64,000 nucleotides of DNA from Phanerodontia chrysosporium (Eukaryota; Basidiomycota; Agaricomycetes; Polyporales; Phanerochaetaceae): assembly GCA_001910725.1 (NCBI GenBank), contig MJGA01000022.1, positions 124,001-188,000 on the forward strand, read 5' to 3'. Below the pieces are notes generated by a model, which was not told where the DNA came from, did no database searches, and worked only from the letters and a program-made list of their open reading frames with translations. Made by a program: the position numbers and the translations under genes. Shown here one piece after another: positions 22,962-34,536 of this stretch (positions within the stretch are counted from its first letter, which is position 1; each line of letters starts with the position of its first letter).

Positions 22962-25276
22962 TCAGTTGCTCTGTGAGCCAGTCGTATTCTCTCGTCTGAC
23001 GGCGACCGCGCTGGTCCCAGCTAGGCCAAATATCCCTGTATCAGTAGGACATATCGTCCTCGGATGCGGTAGAGTGCCGTTGTTGAAGTATGCACTGAGA
23101 GCCGCGAGCGTGCATGTCGACAGGCCAGACTGCGAGGTGTGCTAGCGGGATCGAACATGAGTTGCCTGGAGGAAAGAAATTGCATCAACTCGACTTACCC
23201 CGGTGGAATTCTGCTGCAGGACGACAGACCCTGCAAAGCCTGCCGACATGTTGTGGGCGCTGGCACAGCAGTTCAGCACGTGCATAGCGCAGGAAGATCT
23301 AAGCACTCACTTCTGTATAGGGGTTGCCGGATCTGCGGAGCGATGTCAATCGCAAGAAACCAGAATCAAGAAAGTGCGTACCGTAAGTATTTCCTACGAA
23401 CAATAGCGGGAAGCTGGTATTTGTCTCGAACGAGCCTGCGTGAAAATCATAAGAGTCGGACTTGCTTGGTTAGGAAGGCTATAACGCTACATACCGTTGA
23501 ATTTATCCTTTCCATGGAGCGACCATCCTCTGCAATTAGGTCAGAATACGTGCAGAATATTCTGTAAGCAATAGACAACCTACGCGCAAAAGCCCTGAGT
23601 GAGCGGATACCACGTTGTTGCAAGGTTCGACTGTTGGAGCATGCCCTCGTACTCAGCTCTGGCCTCCGCAAGAGTGCGCCGCGTGTCGATCAGGCTGTCG
23701 CCACAGACGATTGCGGCCTCAACGTCGATCGAGCCCACCTGTACCGGCTGCGCACCCCCAGCGCACGTCGCAAGCGTACCGAACATCTGGGTATCTGAGC
23801 CTTGCAGCATCAGGCTGCCGTTGCCGGCCTCGAGGGCCACGACCGCCTCTGCGAATGCCGAAGCACCGTTGTACGGATTGCTGAGCATGTCAAGGAGCTG
23901 CTGCACAACGACGGCATGGTCGACCACGCCGAAGACGTTGCCGGCCTCTTCAGAGCTGTTGAATACGGCGACGGGTGCGAGAGTGACGGCGTCCAGTAGC
24001 CTGTCGACCCGCGCGCGGACGAGGGCCGTGCTGTGCTCAAAGATAGGGCAGAGAGATGGGCCTGCTGCGACGCATGCCTCGTAGACGGACTCCAAGGCAG
24101 CGTCGGTGTCCAAGAGCGTGCTCGTCGCAAAATATGTTCCTGCAACATCACCTTCAATTAGGTTAGTTGGCCTATGGCACGACGGCTCGCACCTCGATAC
24201 CACTCGTGCGCATTCGCAACCCCGTCTAGGGCAATCCGCTCGACCTTGTCAGGGAACATCGCGGCAAAACTAGCATCGAATTAGCTAAACAGAGTATACA
24301 GGATATAAGAAGACATACGTGGCACCAAGCAAAGAGCCAGATCTGTCCAGTAGGTATGTCAATCCTCTTCCTGCGCCCAATGACACCAAGGTACAACTCA
24401 CGAAAGTCCGTAGTAACTGATATTTTCCCTTCCAAAGGCCCGGACAATGCTCAACATGTCCATCGCAACCGTTGGCGAAGACATAGACTCAGCCACCGTC
24501 TTCGCCCGGCTGACGGCCAGATCGCCCAGGATTTGGGCTTGAGCAATGATGCGCCCGAGCGAGGAGACCGACTCATTCGCATTCAGGGGGTAGGTCGCGA
24601 AATACTCGAGCGCCTCGGCGGAGGACGCGAAGAGCGCGAGCAGCGGCGTGGTGTGTCCGACGCCTGCGGAGAAGCATCATCAAAGGCGGTGCCTGTGGAA
24701 ATGCCTGCTAGGGACGCACCGCGAGGGTCGAATCCGACAATGTCATATCCCGGGCCAAAGACGAAGCGTGCTTGCGCTGCGTTGTCGACTATGGTGTCCA
24801 CACCTGATGTGCCCGGACCGCCTAGGATAGCGTCAGACGCAAGCACCTCGTTGACAGGTTTTACGAAGCAGACCTGGATTGAACAACAGAGGGCCCATGT
24901 ATGCAGGATCGTCATGAGGCAGTGCCGACGGCACCACGACAAGGGCAACCTGCGCCTCTCCGGCGCTTGGGTCTGAGTACTGCTGCGGTACCTGCCGGAG
25001 CGAGGCTTTAGACATGTACTTCCGTGAGAGGCACTGCCTCGCTTACGGTGAGGCGTGAACACTGGAGACCGTCGTAGCATGGCGTCAGCGAGAGGCTTGA
25101 TGAAGCTGTAACCTGCAAAGATAGTCAAAAGGTAGGTTGCACATCGGACCACAGCGGAGGCGCACGTTGGTCCAGTCAAATGTCTGGGCGCGTTTTCCGA
25201 GGGACTTTGCGCCAGACAATCCGGTAGTGCGCAGCAGAATGCAAAGGGTCGCAAGGGCCGAATATTTGCGGTGCAT
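22962..25276 (-). CDS. AB2: secreted alpha/beta hydrolase, TAP-like
   Basis: Second hydrolase of the left arm, and the most divergent of the left pair. All thirteen exon junctions of the family can be followed and no frame break is needed. Signal peptide MHRKYSALATLCILLRTTG; a KR pair lies just before FDWTN. The nucleophile elbow reads G-L-S-S-G (Ser in place of the Tyr seen in the paralogues), with the 24-nt exon at 24319-24342. Catalytic Asp in DPATP and His in GHTSQSG are intact. The C-terminus is shortened and lacks the REAARLAR..FLKK tail, ending TTGSQSN at 22962. It probably differs in substrate from the others (inference). Confidence 0.9.
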
Positions 25277-26009
25277 GGCGGCGATGGTATGTACAGCATC
25301 GGTAGCTTCTGGGATTTTTATGTGCTGCGCGAGGCTGACACGTCCATTCCCCGGTCAGCTTGCGAGTAATGCCGCTTACGACATAGTCGGGCGCGGCGGC
25401 GCATGGGAGCTCCAGAGTAGTAGTCCTGACGCCGTTTATGTTGGCCCTGCCTACATCCAGGCCATCGTTGATCATAGTCGCGGAGTTAATCGCCCGGCCG
25501 GACGAATCATATCCTCGGGGTCTCATCGTGCGCTCCGAGGTGTAGCGGCGGATCTACGAAAGAGTGAGTCTTAGCCTTGGGAGTCATCTGGGACAGCATG
25601 GAGGGGCAAACCTGGAGATGCTTGAGCGGCTGTGGCGCCATGCTATTCTTCCGATGTAACTACTGCGGACAGTTCTGATCCATGTCCTTCGTACTCACAA
25701 GGCTGTTGCGTGCGGTGCGTCCGCATAGGTGAACAAGCGGAAGTGGCTGTAGTATTGAAATTGACACTCTAGTCTATCCTCGCGTTTACCACTATCTCAA
25801 GAATCGACCTATTGAGAGGTACGATCACCGTGTTAGTGACTATATGCGAAGCAAGATGGACAACCGTACCGAGGCGCAGTTTATGTGACGGACTATTACC
25901 AAGCGCCTCGGCAGAGTAGGCTCCTTGACAATAAGCACGCGGTCTTGCGGGCTGCGAGCGGGCCCACAGCAAGAAACCCTGGTCGTGGACTGGCGCTCAG
26001 TCCGCTGTC
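25277..26009. other. upstream region of AB2, no supported gene
   Basis: About 730 bases. A minus-strand frame around 25180-25640 can be extended with one intron to a short protein of unknown type, but it overlaps the AB2 5' end and shows no recognisable domain, so it is not annotated as a gene. Confidence 0.4.
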
Positions 26010-26760
26010 GGTACCGAGAGCCCACATGCGTCCCCGTACCACGCAAGTCCTTGCACACACCGACAGGGCATTATACGCCGCAGCACCCAGCTTCAGAAGC
26101 AGCCCGACGAGAGACCGAAGAGGCGGGAACATGTATGCGATGATGTCCTCGGATGGAACCAGGGCGTCCTGGTGCGCGATGACCCAGCAATTCGGCTTCT
26201 CCGGGTCTTGCTTGAGCTTGAGGCGGACGAGGAGCCTGCAGCTGATTGGGACATTGGCGCATGCAATGAGAACCTAGCACGTACCTTGCGGGGCTGGGGT
26301 GCACAGACGAGTACCGCGGACGGAACCACTGGACGCATTTCGCGAAAACTTCGTGCGTCCCAGCGTTGTACGTGGTGTTCTCTACGTTGATATTCGTGTG
26401 CGGCGACAGCTACTGGAACCACTTGCGAACTCGCTAAGACACGTCGCCCGAGGTTGACAGGCAAGATTGGAATAGCTGAACGACCTCATGTGTGCTCCAC
26501 GTTTGACCGTCTCGTACATGTAGTCGCGGACATCGACCTTCAACACCGTTGACATGACGCGATACCGCCTAAACCCATACATTGAGAGTGGTTTGAGAGA
26601 GGACCATAGTGAACGTACTGCAGAATACCCAGGTTCGCATTCGCGAGTTCGGTGCAGGCCATACTCTGCACAACGGATGGCGAGAAGCCGCGTAGGGTGT
26701 GTAGTGGCTAGCCCCGAGGGTTAGGAGAGCACCAAAGCGCGTGTCGCCACTGCGCACCTA
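26010..26760 (-). pseudogene. relic of SigF-like NTF2-domain gene (paralogue of 38400-39213)
   Basis: Three blocks match the intact gene at 38.4-39.2 kb in order on the minus strand: HPLCRVWPAPNSR (near 26680), YRVMSTVLKVDVRDYMYE (near 26550), and a long exon with LLVRLKLKQDPEKPNCW..HQDALVPSEDIIAYMFPPLRSLVGLL (26060-26260). Frame breaks occur after PNSR and within the second block, and no start exon or stop-containing last exon is evident. The long third exon remains open and conserved, so decay is recent or the breaks are partly sequence errors. It sits directly upstream of AB2, as the intact copy sits upstream of AB3. Confidence 0.75.
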
Positions 26761-27296
26761 AGCAAAGCAGCTTTTTGTACTTCTGAATTCATGGCTGCAA
26801 ACACGACGTTGACGACGCCTGAGATCCCATTCCGAGAGTCTTGCATGTGTATTTCAAGTGGGACTTGCGAGTCTGAAGTCGTAGGGGACTAGGTACATCG
26901 CCTTGCGGTTGTTGATTGCACGGCGGACGATGATCGTTATGCGCAGCCAGTTACCGAGGCATGGTGGAGCAGAAAGGGGACTTCAACACTCGCGTGGACG
27001 CCACGTGAAACGGGTCGAGGAGAGTAAGCGCTTAGAGACATGTTGCCTTCCGGCTCACCACGACGTGGGTAGCACAGGCACAAGCAGGCAGATCAATTTT
27101 GACAATACCATCGTGAGCAAATGACAATCAGTGTTCCGCCTGTATACGCACCGTTCGCAAAGATATTCGACGTATGTAGGCGTTTAATTGCATCCCGCTC
27201 ACGTGGTGTCCTTGACATCTTCTCCGCGAGAGCCCTTTTCTCAGCCAGCGGCTGTTGCCTCGAACCAAGCGCACCAAATCAATCCCGGACGCACTC
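26761..27296. other. intergenic between NTF2 relic and MYND protein 2
   Basis: About 540 bases, no feature recognised apart from the presumed MYND 2 promoter. Confidence 0.45.
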
Positions 27297-28208
27297 ATGC
27301 CAAACCGTACGCAGAAGCATCTTTCTCGGGCAGAGACAGAAGCCCTAGTCGACTCGCTGGCCAGGAAGGCTCGGCTGACCGACGCGCTTCCGCCTCAGAC
27401 AGACTTTTCGGACGCGGAATTGAAAGTACTACAGGACCAGGTAATGCTAGGTCGTGAAGGCTAGTCATAACACCTTGCTTACCACATATTTTAGCTTAAT
27501 GAGCTGGCTTCTGTATCGCCCAAAGAGCTGGACAGCATATACCTCGCGTTCTCGGCCAAACATCTCGCGTCACTCGTTCGAGCGTTGCGGGCTTTGGACC
27601 GAAGCAACCAACCCAAGGCAGTCTCTACATACATCCAAATCCTCTCCTTGCTCCCGGACCCCAAGTACAACGCGTACCTCCGACGGTACTTGCGTTCACC
27701 TCGGGCCGTTGGCCTCCCGAACCTCGTCACATCGCACGTCACCGAGGGCATAAGCTGGATGAGCCCATCTTGCCCCGGCCATGTCTGCACGCTGCTCATC
27801 CACCTTCTCTTTTGGTGCGACACGCAAATGGGCGACGACAAGCGAGCCTCGATAGACAAGGCCCTGCGCGACAAGCTTGCCACGATGCTCGTGGACCTCA
27901 GTGCGCAACCCGACGTCGCCAGCCTCGAGCGGTACCAACGAATCGAGATTGACCGACTTGCGGGCATCCTCAATGTTCTCGAACAGATGCCCGAAGACTA
28001 CTACCTCAGGTCCTCGCAGGACCACCTGCAGGGACAGGTCCTCGGCCAAGACGAATGCATCGAGTGCATGGACGACGACGCCGGCATGCTCTGCTCACAG
28101 TGCAAGTCCGTCAGATACTGCAGCAAGGAGTGTCAGATGAAGGCATGGAAAGGCGGGCACAAGAGGGCTTGTTGGAAGATGTTGGACGAGGATGGACACG
28201 ACCTCTAG
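27297..28208 (+). CDS. MYND-type zinc-finger protein 2
   Basis: Intact member of the local MYND family. Exons 27297-27440 and 27495-28208 (54-nt intron) give 285 residues; exon 2 has exactly the same length (714) as in MYND 1. The C-terminal finger reads CIECMDDDAGMLCSQC, then YCSKEC and HKRAC, a complete set of MYND ligands. The middle region shares STYIQILSLLP and the CPGHVCTLLIHLLFW block with its paralogues. Start MPNRTQKHLS at 27297. No nuclear signal or catalytic domain seen; role unknown. Confidence 0.9.
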
Positions 28209-28345
28209 ACCGCGGCTCACAATGGCTTCATTGACATTGGTCGCTTCATTGTAGTCATTCGGTCTTAATCTCACGTGGCGCTGCTGCCACATAAAAACCT
28301 GAGCCACACATCCTCTGTGGCTTACGCAACTTTTCTTGCTACTGC

Positions 28346-29272
28346 ATGTCTGGAGCTCAGTTTCTGAGGCCATCGCGACCAACCACCTGGCCTAGCCAGA
28401 AGGAGGCCATGTGCAAGGCGAACATGCTCGCCGTGGAGCTGGGCCTCCCCGATGGGGCACTGCCGCCACATACCGACCTCGCACCCAAAAGTATCATACT
28501 CTTGCGCAACGATGTAGTGCGTGAGACTCTTTCGCCTGTCGTCTGTCCCCCTCTCTGACGTTCCCTGCAGCTCTCAGCCCTCTGGATGGAGCCGCGGAGC
28601 ATGGCGCCGATACTCCTCGCCTTCAGCGCACACTGGCTCGCCGCGCTCGTGACGGCCATCCAGTCGCTCGACGCCGCCACCCAGCCGCGCGCGCTCGCGG
28701 TCTACATCCAGGTCCTCGCGCTGCTACCCCGCCGCACGCGAACATCCACTTCCGGCGCGCACTGCAGTCGCCGCTCACCGCAGGCCTGGCACCCCGCGTC
28801 GCCGCGCGCGTCGTCCAGGGCATGCTGTGGCTGCGCCCGTCCGGGCCAGGGCACGTGTGCGCACTCCTTGCGCAGCTGCTCGCCTGGGGCGACCCTGCCG
28901 CGGGGGACGACGGGCGCGCCGCGATCGACGCGGCACTGAGGCACGCGCTCGCCGGCGCCCTCCCGGGGCTCCGCGCGCAAACGGGACGGACCGCCCGCAG
29001 GACATGCACCGTGTCGGCGTGGACGGCCTCGCCGCGCTGCTGCAGCGCATCGACGGTGGAGGGTGTCTGTGCGGAAGCTTAGGCGCAGGCTTGAGCGGGC
29101 GACTCCCGGCGTGGTCTCCTGCTTTGTGTGTGCGAAGCCGACCATCATGATGTGCTCAGGCTGCGGGAGCATCAGGTTTTGCAGCGAGCGCTGCCAGATC
29201 CGTGCCTGGGACGATGGGCATGTGTTCGAGTGTGCGCCTCCGAAGCTGTCTCATCCTGTGCTGATCTGCTAG
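28346..29272 (+). CDS. MYND-type zinc-finger protein 3; three frame breaks
   Basis: Tandem neighbour of MYND 2, 137 bases downstream. Exons 28346-28516 and 28571-29272, donor GTGCGT. The protein can be followed through three frames: ALAVYIQVLALLP, then HANIHFRRALQSPLTAGL..WLRPSGPGHVCALLAQLLAWGDP, then a DRPQDMHRVGVDGLAALLQ piece and finally the finger CFVCAKPTIMMCSGCGSIRFCSERC. The -1 slips are near 28730 (C run), 28979 and 29063 (G run). Restoring three bases gives 291 residues, the family size. Either sequence error or a decaying copy. Exon 2 is markedly more GC-rich than in MYND 2. Confidence 0.8.
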
Positions 29273-29449
29273 TAGGTTACATTGTATGCAGCGTATAATG
29301 GTACAACCTCAAACTGTCTTCCATTCTATGTATGCGAGATATGTGCTATGCAAAACGTCGCCAGGTCTATTGCGTACCTCCAGGTATCTTGATGAGGGTA
29401 TGAAGCTATTGTTGGATATATGCGAGAGCGCATGTGGTCTTTGTCCATC

Positions 29450-30899
29450 TCAGGACGTGAACATAGTCGACGTTTGCTTTTTGACCCCTCCAGCCTTCTC
29501 ATCCTGTGGAAGCATCCTCCGTGAAACCATCCAGCGCCTGAGCCGCCCCCAGTAGTCCTCCGTTCCCATCTCATAAACCCATTCGAGATTGCTTCGCAAG
29601 CCGGCGCCATCGCGCAGGGCGTCGTAATAGCTCTGCGACTTGCTCTTGACCACCTACCGATCGCGTCAGACGCGGAACAAAGCCCGCAACGGCGCACGCA
29701 CCTCCTCGAACAAGGCTCGCATCTCGAGAGCCTCCTCGCGGGGTGCCAGCCACCAGCGCCCGGGGCGCGCAAAACGCGGGTCGTGAACGCCATCGTAGCG
29801 GAGCCATGCCGGATAGCACGCAGCGAGCACACGCGGGACGAGCGCGTGGTACTCCCAGTCGATGACGCCCGTGACTTCTCCAGTGTGCTCGTGCACGATG
29901 ATATCGCCGTCGTCGGCACCGTCGTGCGTGAGCGTGCTGCAGGCGCCTGGCGGGACCACGCAGGTGGATGCGTTGGCCGCGCGGTGTAGGATGCCCAGCA
30001 GGTGCGCACGCTCTTCTTGCACTGCGTCGTTCGGCGCGGTGGCGCAGGCCTCGGCGAGCGCGGCGCTGAAGACGTAGTCGATGAGCTCCTGCACGCTGCT
30101 GTACACCATGGGCGCGAGTCTTGCTGGCCCCCTGCCCATGAATGGTGCCGGCCAGAGGATTTGCCCGGTACCGGTCGTGCCACCACTCGTCGACCCGACC
30201 GCCTCGGGGACATTCAGATCGAAGGTCTCGGTGGTGTACTGCGCGTACGAGATGACCACCGTCTCCTGCTGCGGGATCAGCGCGCGGTCGCCGCCGTGAG
30301 AGCCCGCCGAAGGACGCACCTTCTGCTGGCGGTCGAATGTGCCCCAGCACTCGCGCACGGGCTTCCCGGGCATTCTGCGCAGCACAGAGAACTCGGGCGT
30401 CGCGCGCACGACGAACGGGACGGGGATGGTCGAGTGGTGCCGCAGCCAGAGCAGGAGGTTCGCCTCCCGCAGGAGGCGCTCCGAGACGAGATCGGCCTCG
30501 GGGTCGTCCGCCTGCCTGCGCAGCATCCGGCGGACATACCACGACTCGCCGCCGTCGAGCACGACCTCGAGCATCTGCTATACAGGCGTCGGCACACGTC
30601 AAAAACAGGCGCGCCGAAATTGTGGCGCAGGGGACACGGCTCACCTGACATGCGCGCTGCCGCCGAAGCCTGGCACCGGTGATGTGTCCGCAGAGCAGCA
30701 TCTCGATGAGGTCGAGAAAGTCGCGGCTCTCGTCGCCGACGTGCTCCCCGGCCTGCCACTCCTCGAGCACCTGCCCTGGGGGCGCAGCGAGCCAGTGGCA
30801 GCGGCCGTGCGCATCCCAGAACGGTGTGCGCGGGGCGGCGCTGGACGGCGGGAGGAAGTCCACGAGGCGCGGCGGCAGCGTCTTCGTCGTGGTCGCCAT
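29450..30899 (-). CDS. APH/PKL-fold phosphotransferase (aminoglycoside phosphotransferase-like)
   Basis: Protein-kinase-like small-molecule phosphotransferase; fungal members have unknown substrates, so no drug-resistance role should be assumed. Exons 30645-30899, 29702-30577 and 29450-29653 (introns 67 and 48 nt) give exactly 444 residues. The catalytic region reads LTHDGADDGDIIV followed by GEVTGVIDWEYH, matching the H-x-D catalytic loop and the IDWE metal-binding segment of the APH family; the usual Asn of the loop is Asp here. The last exon (YYDALRDGAGLRSNLEWVYE) is needed for the typical C-terminus. Start MATTTKTLPP. Confidence 0.85.
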
Positions 30900-31757
30900 C
30901 GCCGGCGGTGGTCGTGGTCGTGGTGGCGGAAGCGAAAGTTGAATGTGCAACGTGCCCTTCTTCCGCGCCCGCTCATATACGCTTCCCCTTACGGCAGACC
31001 GCCACAAAGCCTCTCGGGCATCTCCGTTCCGCTGATGCAACGCCCGCCCACCGCGCCCTTGTTCGGTCTTTCGCTTCACGAGGTTGCCAGCGCATGTGGA
31101 CCCTGATCCACGTTATCGCGGGTTGCCACACCGCGTGCTGAAAGCGTCGATATCGTTGTTCTCATACATGATAGATAGAGATAGCATCTACCGAAACTCA
31201 TGGTGGATTGCCGGGCTTTCTGGCCATGGTTCTCTGGCCTTGTACAATCGAAGCAGACAGTGAGCGCCTTCGCGATTTTTGCCTTGCGCCGTCAAGCTGC
31301 CTCCGCGTAAGCGACACGCATGTCACTCATGGGCTTGGAAATTGGCGAATAACAACGAGATGCTGGCGACCTTGTTCCGAGCGGGAACGAGGCGGGGTTC
31401 AACTATACTTTCCTAACTGGGACCCTCGGGACAGGCGCTTGTACCCGATGCTCTTTTTGCCTTCACAGCGTTGTCTCCCTCTCCTTCGAGATTCGGATCT
31501 ACGACTGGTGGACATCTATCATATTGAATTCAGTAATATATAGCTCGCTCGAACGTGCCGTCCTAGATATGGTCATTACGTTAACGATAAGATCAAGGCG
31601 CCTATCTGGGGTTGAGCACTGGAATTAGTGGGACTGGGGAAGTCAGCAGACGAGGTAGGACCAGCAACATAGATTAGGACAATGCAATGAAACAAATGTC
31701 TTTTGACGACCATATCGAAGACCTACGGGGAGAAAAGCAAACAAGACGCAGTCGTCT
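30900..31757. other. intergenic between APH-like gene and RING protein stop
   Basis: About 860 bases, promoter side of the APH-like gene. No gene recognised. An AT-rich patch with ATATATAG lies near 31535. Confidence 0.45.
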
Positions 31758-33195
31758 TCACGTCATCTCACCCCACCGCTGACTGCTCCCGGGCACGCCC
31801 TGCGGGGACGCCTGCCGCGCATACCGTGCTTGCTGGAGCCTCGCGCGGTCCATCTGCATCCGTATGCGTGCCATCGCGTTGTCGCGCGCGGCGCCTGTGA
31901 GGTGGCGTGGCCGCGGGTCCGTCGAGGGCTCCGTCTGTGAGTGCACGCGGTGCATGTGCGGCTCGGGCGCAGGCGTCCGCGAGGACTGAGCCACGGGCGC
32001 AGGGACAGGCGCAGGGACAGGCGCAGAGGCAGACAGCGGCGGTGGCAGTGGCGGGTGCAGCTGCGATGGCGGGAGCGAGATGGCATGCCCCATTGGCGGC
32101 GGCGCGTAGTGCAGGTGGTGCGGCGGCGGCAGAGGGCCGGTGGCGGCATACGGACTGCCTGCTCCCGCATAGCCCGGATATGGGTGCGGGAGAGCACTCG
32201 CCATGGGCGGCGGTGGCATCTGTGGGAGCGGGACGGTCACTGGCTGCAGTGCGGGAGGAGGCTGCGGGGCCGGGGGCAGCGCCTGTTGGTACGACGGCCC
32301 GACATGGAACAGGTGGTAGTCCGCCAGCCGGGTGGCGGGCGGTAGTGCCGGCGAGAATGAGACGGGCACAGGCGGTGGCGGCGGCATCCGCCATACCTGG
32401 TCGCTTTAGGTGAGATCAGCATCTGAGGAGTGGGATGCGGCGATCGACCTACCCGCGTACTGCCATCGCCACGATCTCCTGCTCTCGGACGTGCCAAGGA
32501 TCGGTCGCAACCGCTGGAGACACAGGAGCCTGCGGTGGCGGGGGTGGCACAGGAACGTAAGCAGGAGCAGACGAGGCGGTGCCGTCTTTGCCACAGGCTG
32601 ACCCAGCTCTTGCCTGAGGGCGCGCACTGTACGTTCCAACTCCGCGTTCTTCGCCTGCTCCTGCTTCCAAATGTCAATGACTGTCCTGAGCCGCTCTTCT
32701 GCGCTATTTTCCTTCTGCTTCGCCTTCTGCAGGCTCTCCTGTGTTTGTGAGAGGCGCGTATACAAAGAGTCGATCTCGTGCTGCATGTTTTCGATGGACA
32801 CATCGGGTGGCGTCAGATACACACGGCGAACGGCAGGGTAGCAGGATTCTGGCGTGGCTCTCGAGGCGCGCTTTAGGTCACGGGGCTGGTCTGTATGCAG
32901 GGAGCAGGCACAGTCAATGTCGGCGTATTTTGAAATTGTGTGAGAAATACGCACTGAGTTTGATGGGCTCCCTGCAGATGGGGCATTCGGGCTCGCCGCC
33001 TCGCGCACCAGCGGCGCGAGGGTGCAGGATGGGAGAGAGGCAGGCCTCATGGAACAGATGACCTGGGGGGCGGGACCATCATCAACAGAGGCGCGCGCCG
33101 CGACGAGCACACGTCCACGCACCGCATGGCACGCTGACGGTCGGTGTGGTGGGAGAACGTTGAGCGAGAGGCTCCCAGCAGATGGGGCACTCCAT
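31758..33195 (-). CDS. RING-finger protein with coiled coil and proline-rich tail (putative E3 ubiquitin ligase)
   Basis: Exons 33123-33195, 32955-33062, 32461-32890 and 31758-32396. The RING begins at residue 2: CPIC, then VPCGHLFHEAC split by intron 1, and ECPICREP, a full C3H2C3/C3HC4-type set, which would recruit E2~ubiquitin. It is followed by a coiled coil (about residues 90-165, EIDSLYTRLSQTQESLQKAKQKE onward in heptads) and about 240 residues of proline-rich, low-complexity sequence ending in an ARIRMQMDRARLQQARYARQ helix. One -1 slip near 32587 (AAA run) separates the coiled coil from the proline-rich frame; restored length 416. Substrates unknown. Confidence 0.82.
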
Positions 33196-34536
33196 CAGCA
33201 GCTCGCTTCAGGGGGCAGGGGCCAGTAGGAGGATGTGGAATGGTGACGGGGAGAGGACAAGCGAGAGTGGCTCAGGCGGGTGTTGGCGCAGGCGTACGGC
33301 GTACGGTATGTATATACCCGTCTCCCCGCAGCCACGAGGGTGTCGCAACGGATCGATGGGTGGAAATCCGGACAGATGCGTCCTGCCCGCACCCTATACA
33401 GGCTCTCCCGCTCATAGGCGTGGCGGCCAACCTTGTCCCACGTATCTTGGAGCCTCGATGGGGCCATGGCCTGTTTCCGGAAAGGTGAGTCCATTCGACT
33501 CAACCGCGAGCAAGTGCCGGCCAGAGCCAATGCGTCAGACATTGCCCGTTTCGCCACAGGGCAGCTAGCAACACGCGTCGTATGGTAGGGATGCACGAAT
33601 AGTGTTCAGCAGCCACATTGTCTTTGACGTGGCAACGGGCAGGAGCAGCCGCCGGCTATGGGTACGCACGGGAATGGAGACACCGCTACCTCGAACAAGA
33701 GGCAAGCCGTGGGTGTACGCGCGAGGCATGGGCGGCGATGGTAGTGGTCGGACGAGTGGCGAGAGCACGGCTTTCATTCCCGCGCAGACCCGCCCAACTC
33801 CGATCGCGGAATCAGGGAAAAAGCTCTGCGCCACGAAGGAGAACGGCCTTGCTGCCTCTCGGCTTCCACTCAGATATCCGCACCCTCGACGCACATCGCG
33901 AAACAACCGGGCCTGCAGGCACCAAGCCCAGCTACACCTAACCCTTTCGCACCGCAGTTCAACCCGAATTCTGGCTCAGCGGATCATTGTCTATGACCCG
34001 ACGGTTTCCACCGCGCATCCCTCTCATTGTCTCCAGTCAAGCATCCTCGCTTGTAATCATTCTCTTGAGCAGAACCACTTTGCCTATAGTCACCAATTCC
34101 GGGCAAAAGTAGTCGCTCCCGCAAATGGTACTAATATTCGCCATACATGGAATCAGCAGCGGCGGATCGGAAAGGTGCGAAAACTTGTACTAAAACGGAC
34201 ACAGCCGCTGTTTCACCCCTTCGCACCTCACAATCAACGCGGCCGCACAAACTGCATCCAGAAGGCATTTGCATTGTGAACGCGAGGTAAGATGCTCAAA
34301 CAGGTGGCGGAAAGTACTAACCTTAGTGACGATTTGCCGAAATCACTAGGGAGACAGGGACATTGTCGCTCTGCACAGCCCAAACAGGAGGCATACCCGC
34401 TTGTTGTTCTTCATTGACCTTGGGCAGATCTGCAGGATATTCGTCTCAACACGTGTTCTGCATATTACCGGAAGGCGACCGAAACACGCATTTGCAGCCC
34501 TCTTCACTTCCTCCCTACATACACACCATACAGACT
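33196..34536. other. 1.3-kb gap without a supported gene
   Basis: Contains a 225-codon open frame (33602-34279) with no recognisable domain, poor hydrophobic patterning and no splice-consistent extension; I do not support it as a gene. A TATATA near 33310 may belong to the RING gene promoter. Confidence 0.4.

Noticed and set aside
25180..25640. Possible two-exon short protein on the minus strand (MAPQPLKHLQ + RRYTSERTMRPRGYDSSGR)
   Set aside because: Overlaps the AB2 5' end, no recognisable family and a weak donor; kept only as a remark.
29666..30899. Ending the APH-like gene at the TGA just after FRV (29666)
   Set aside because: A 48-nt GTGCGT..TAG intron joins a conserved C-terminal exon and makes the exon sum exact.
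33602..34279. 225-codon open frame on the plus strand
   Set aside because: No domain, no convincing composition, no splice context; open frames of this size occur by chance in GC-rich DNA.
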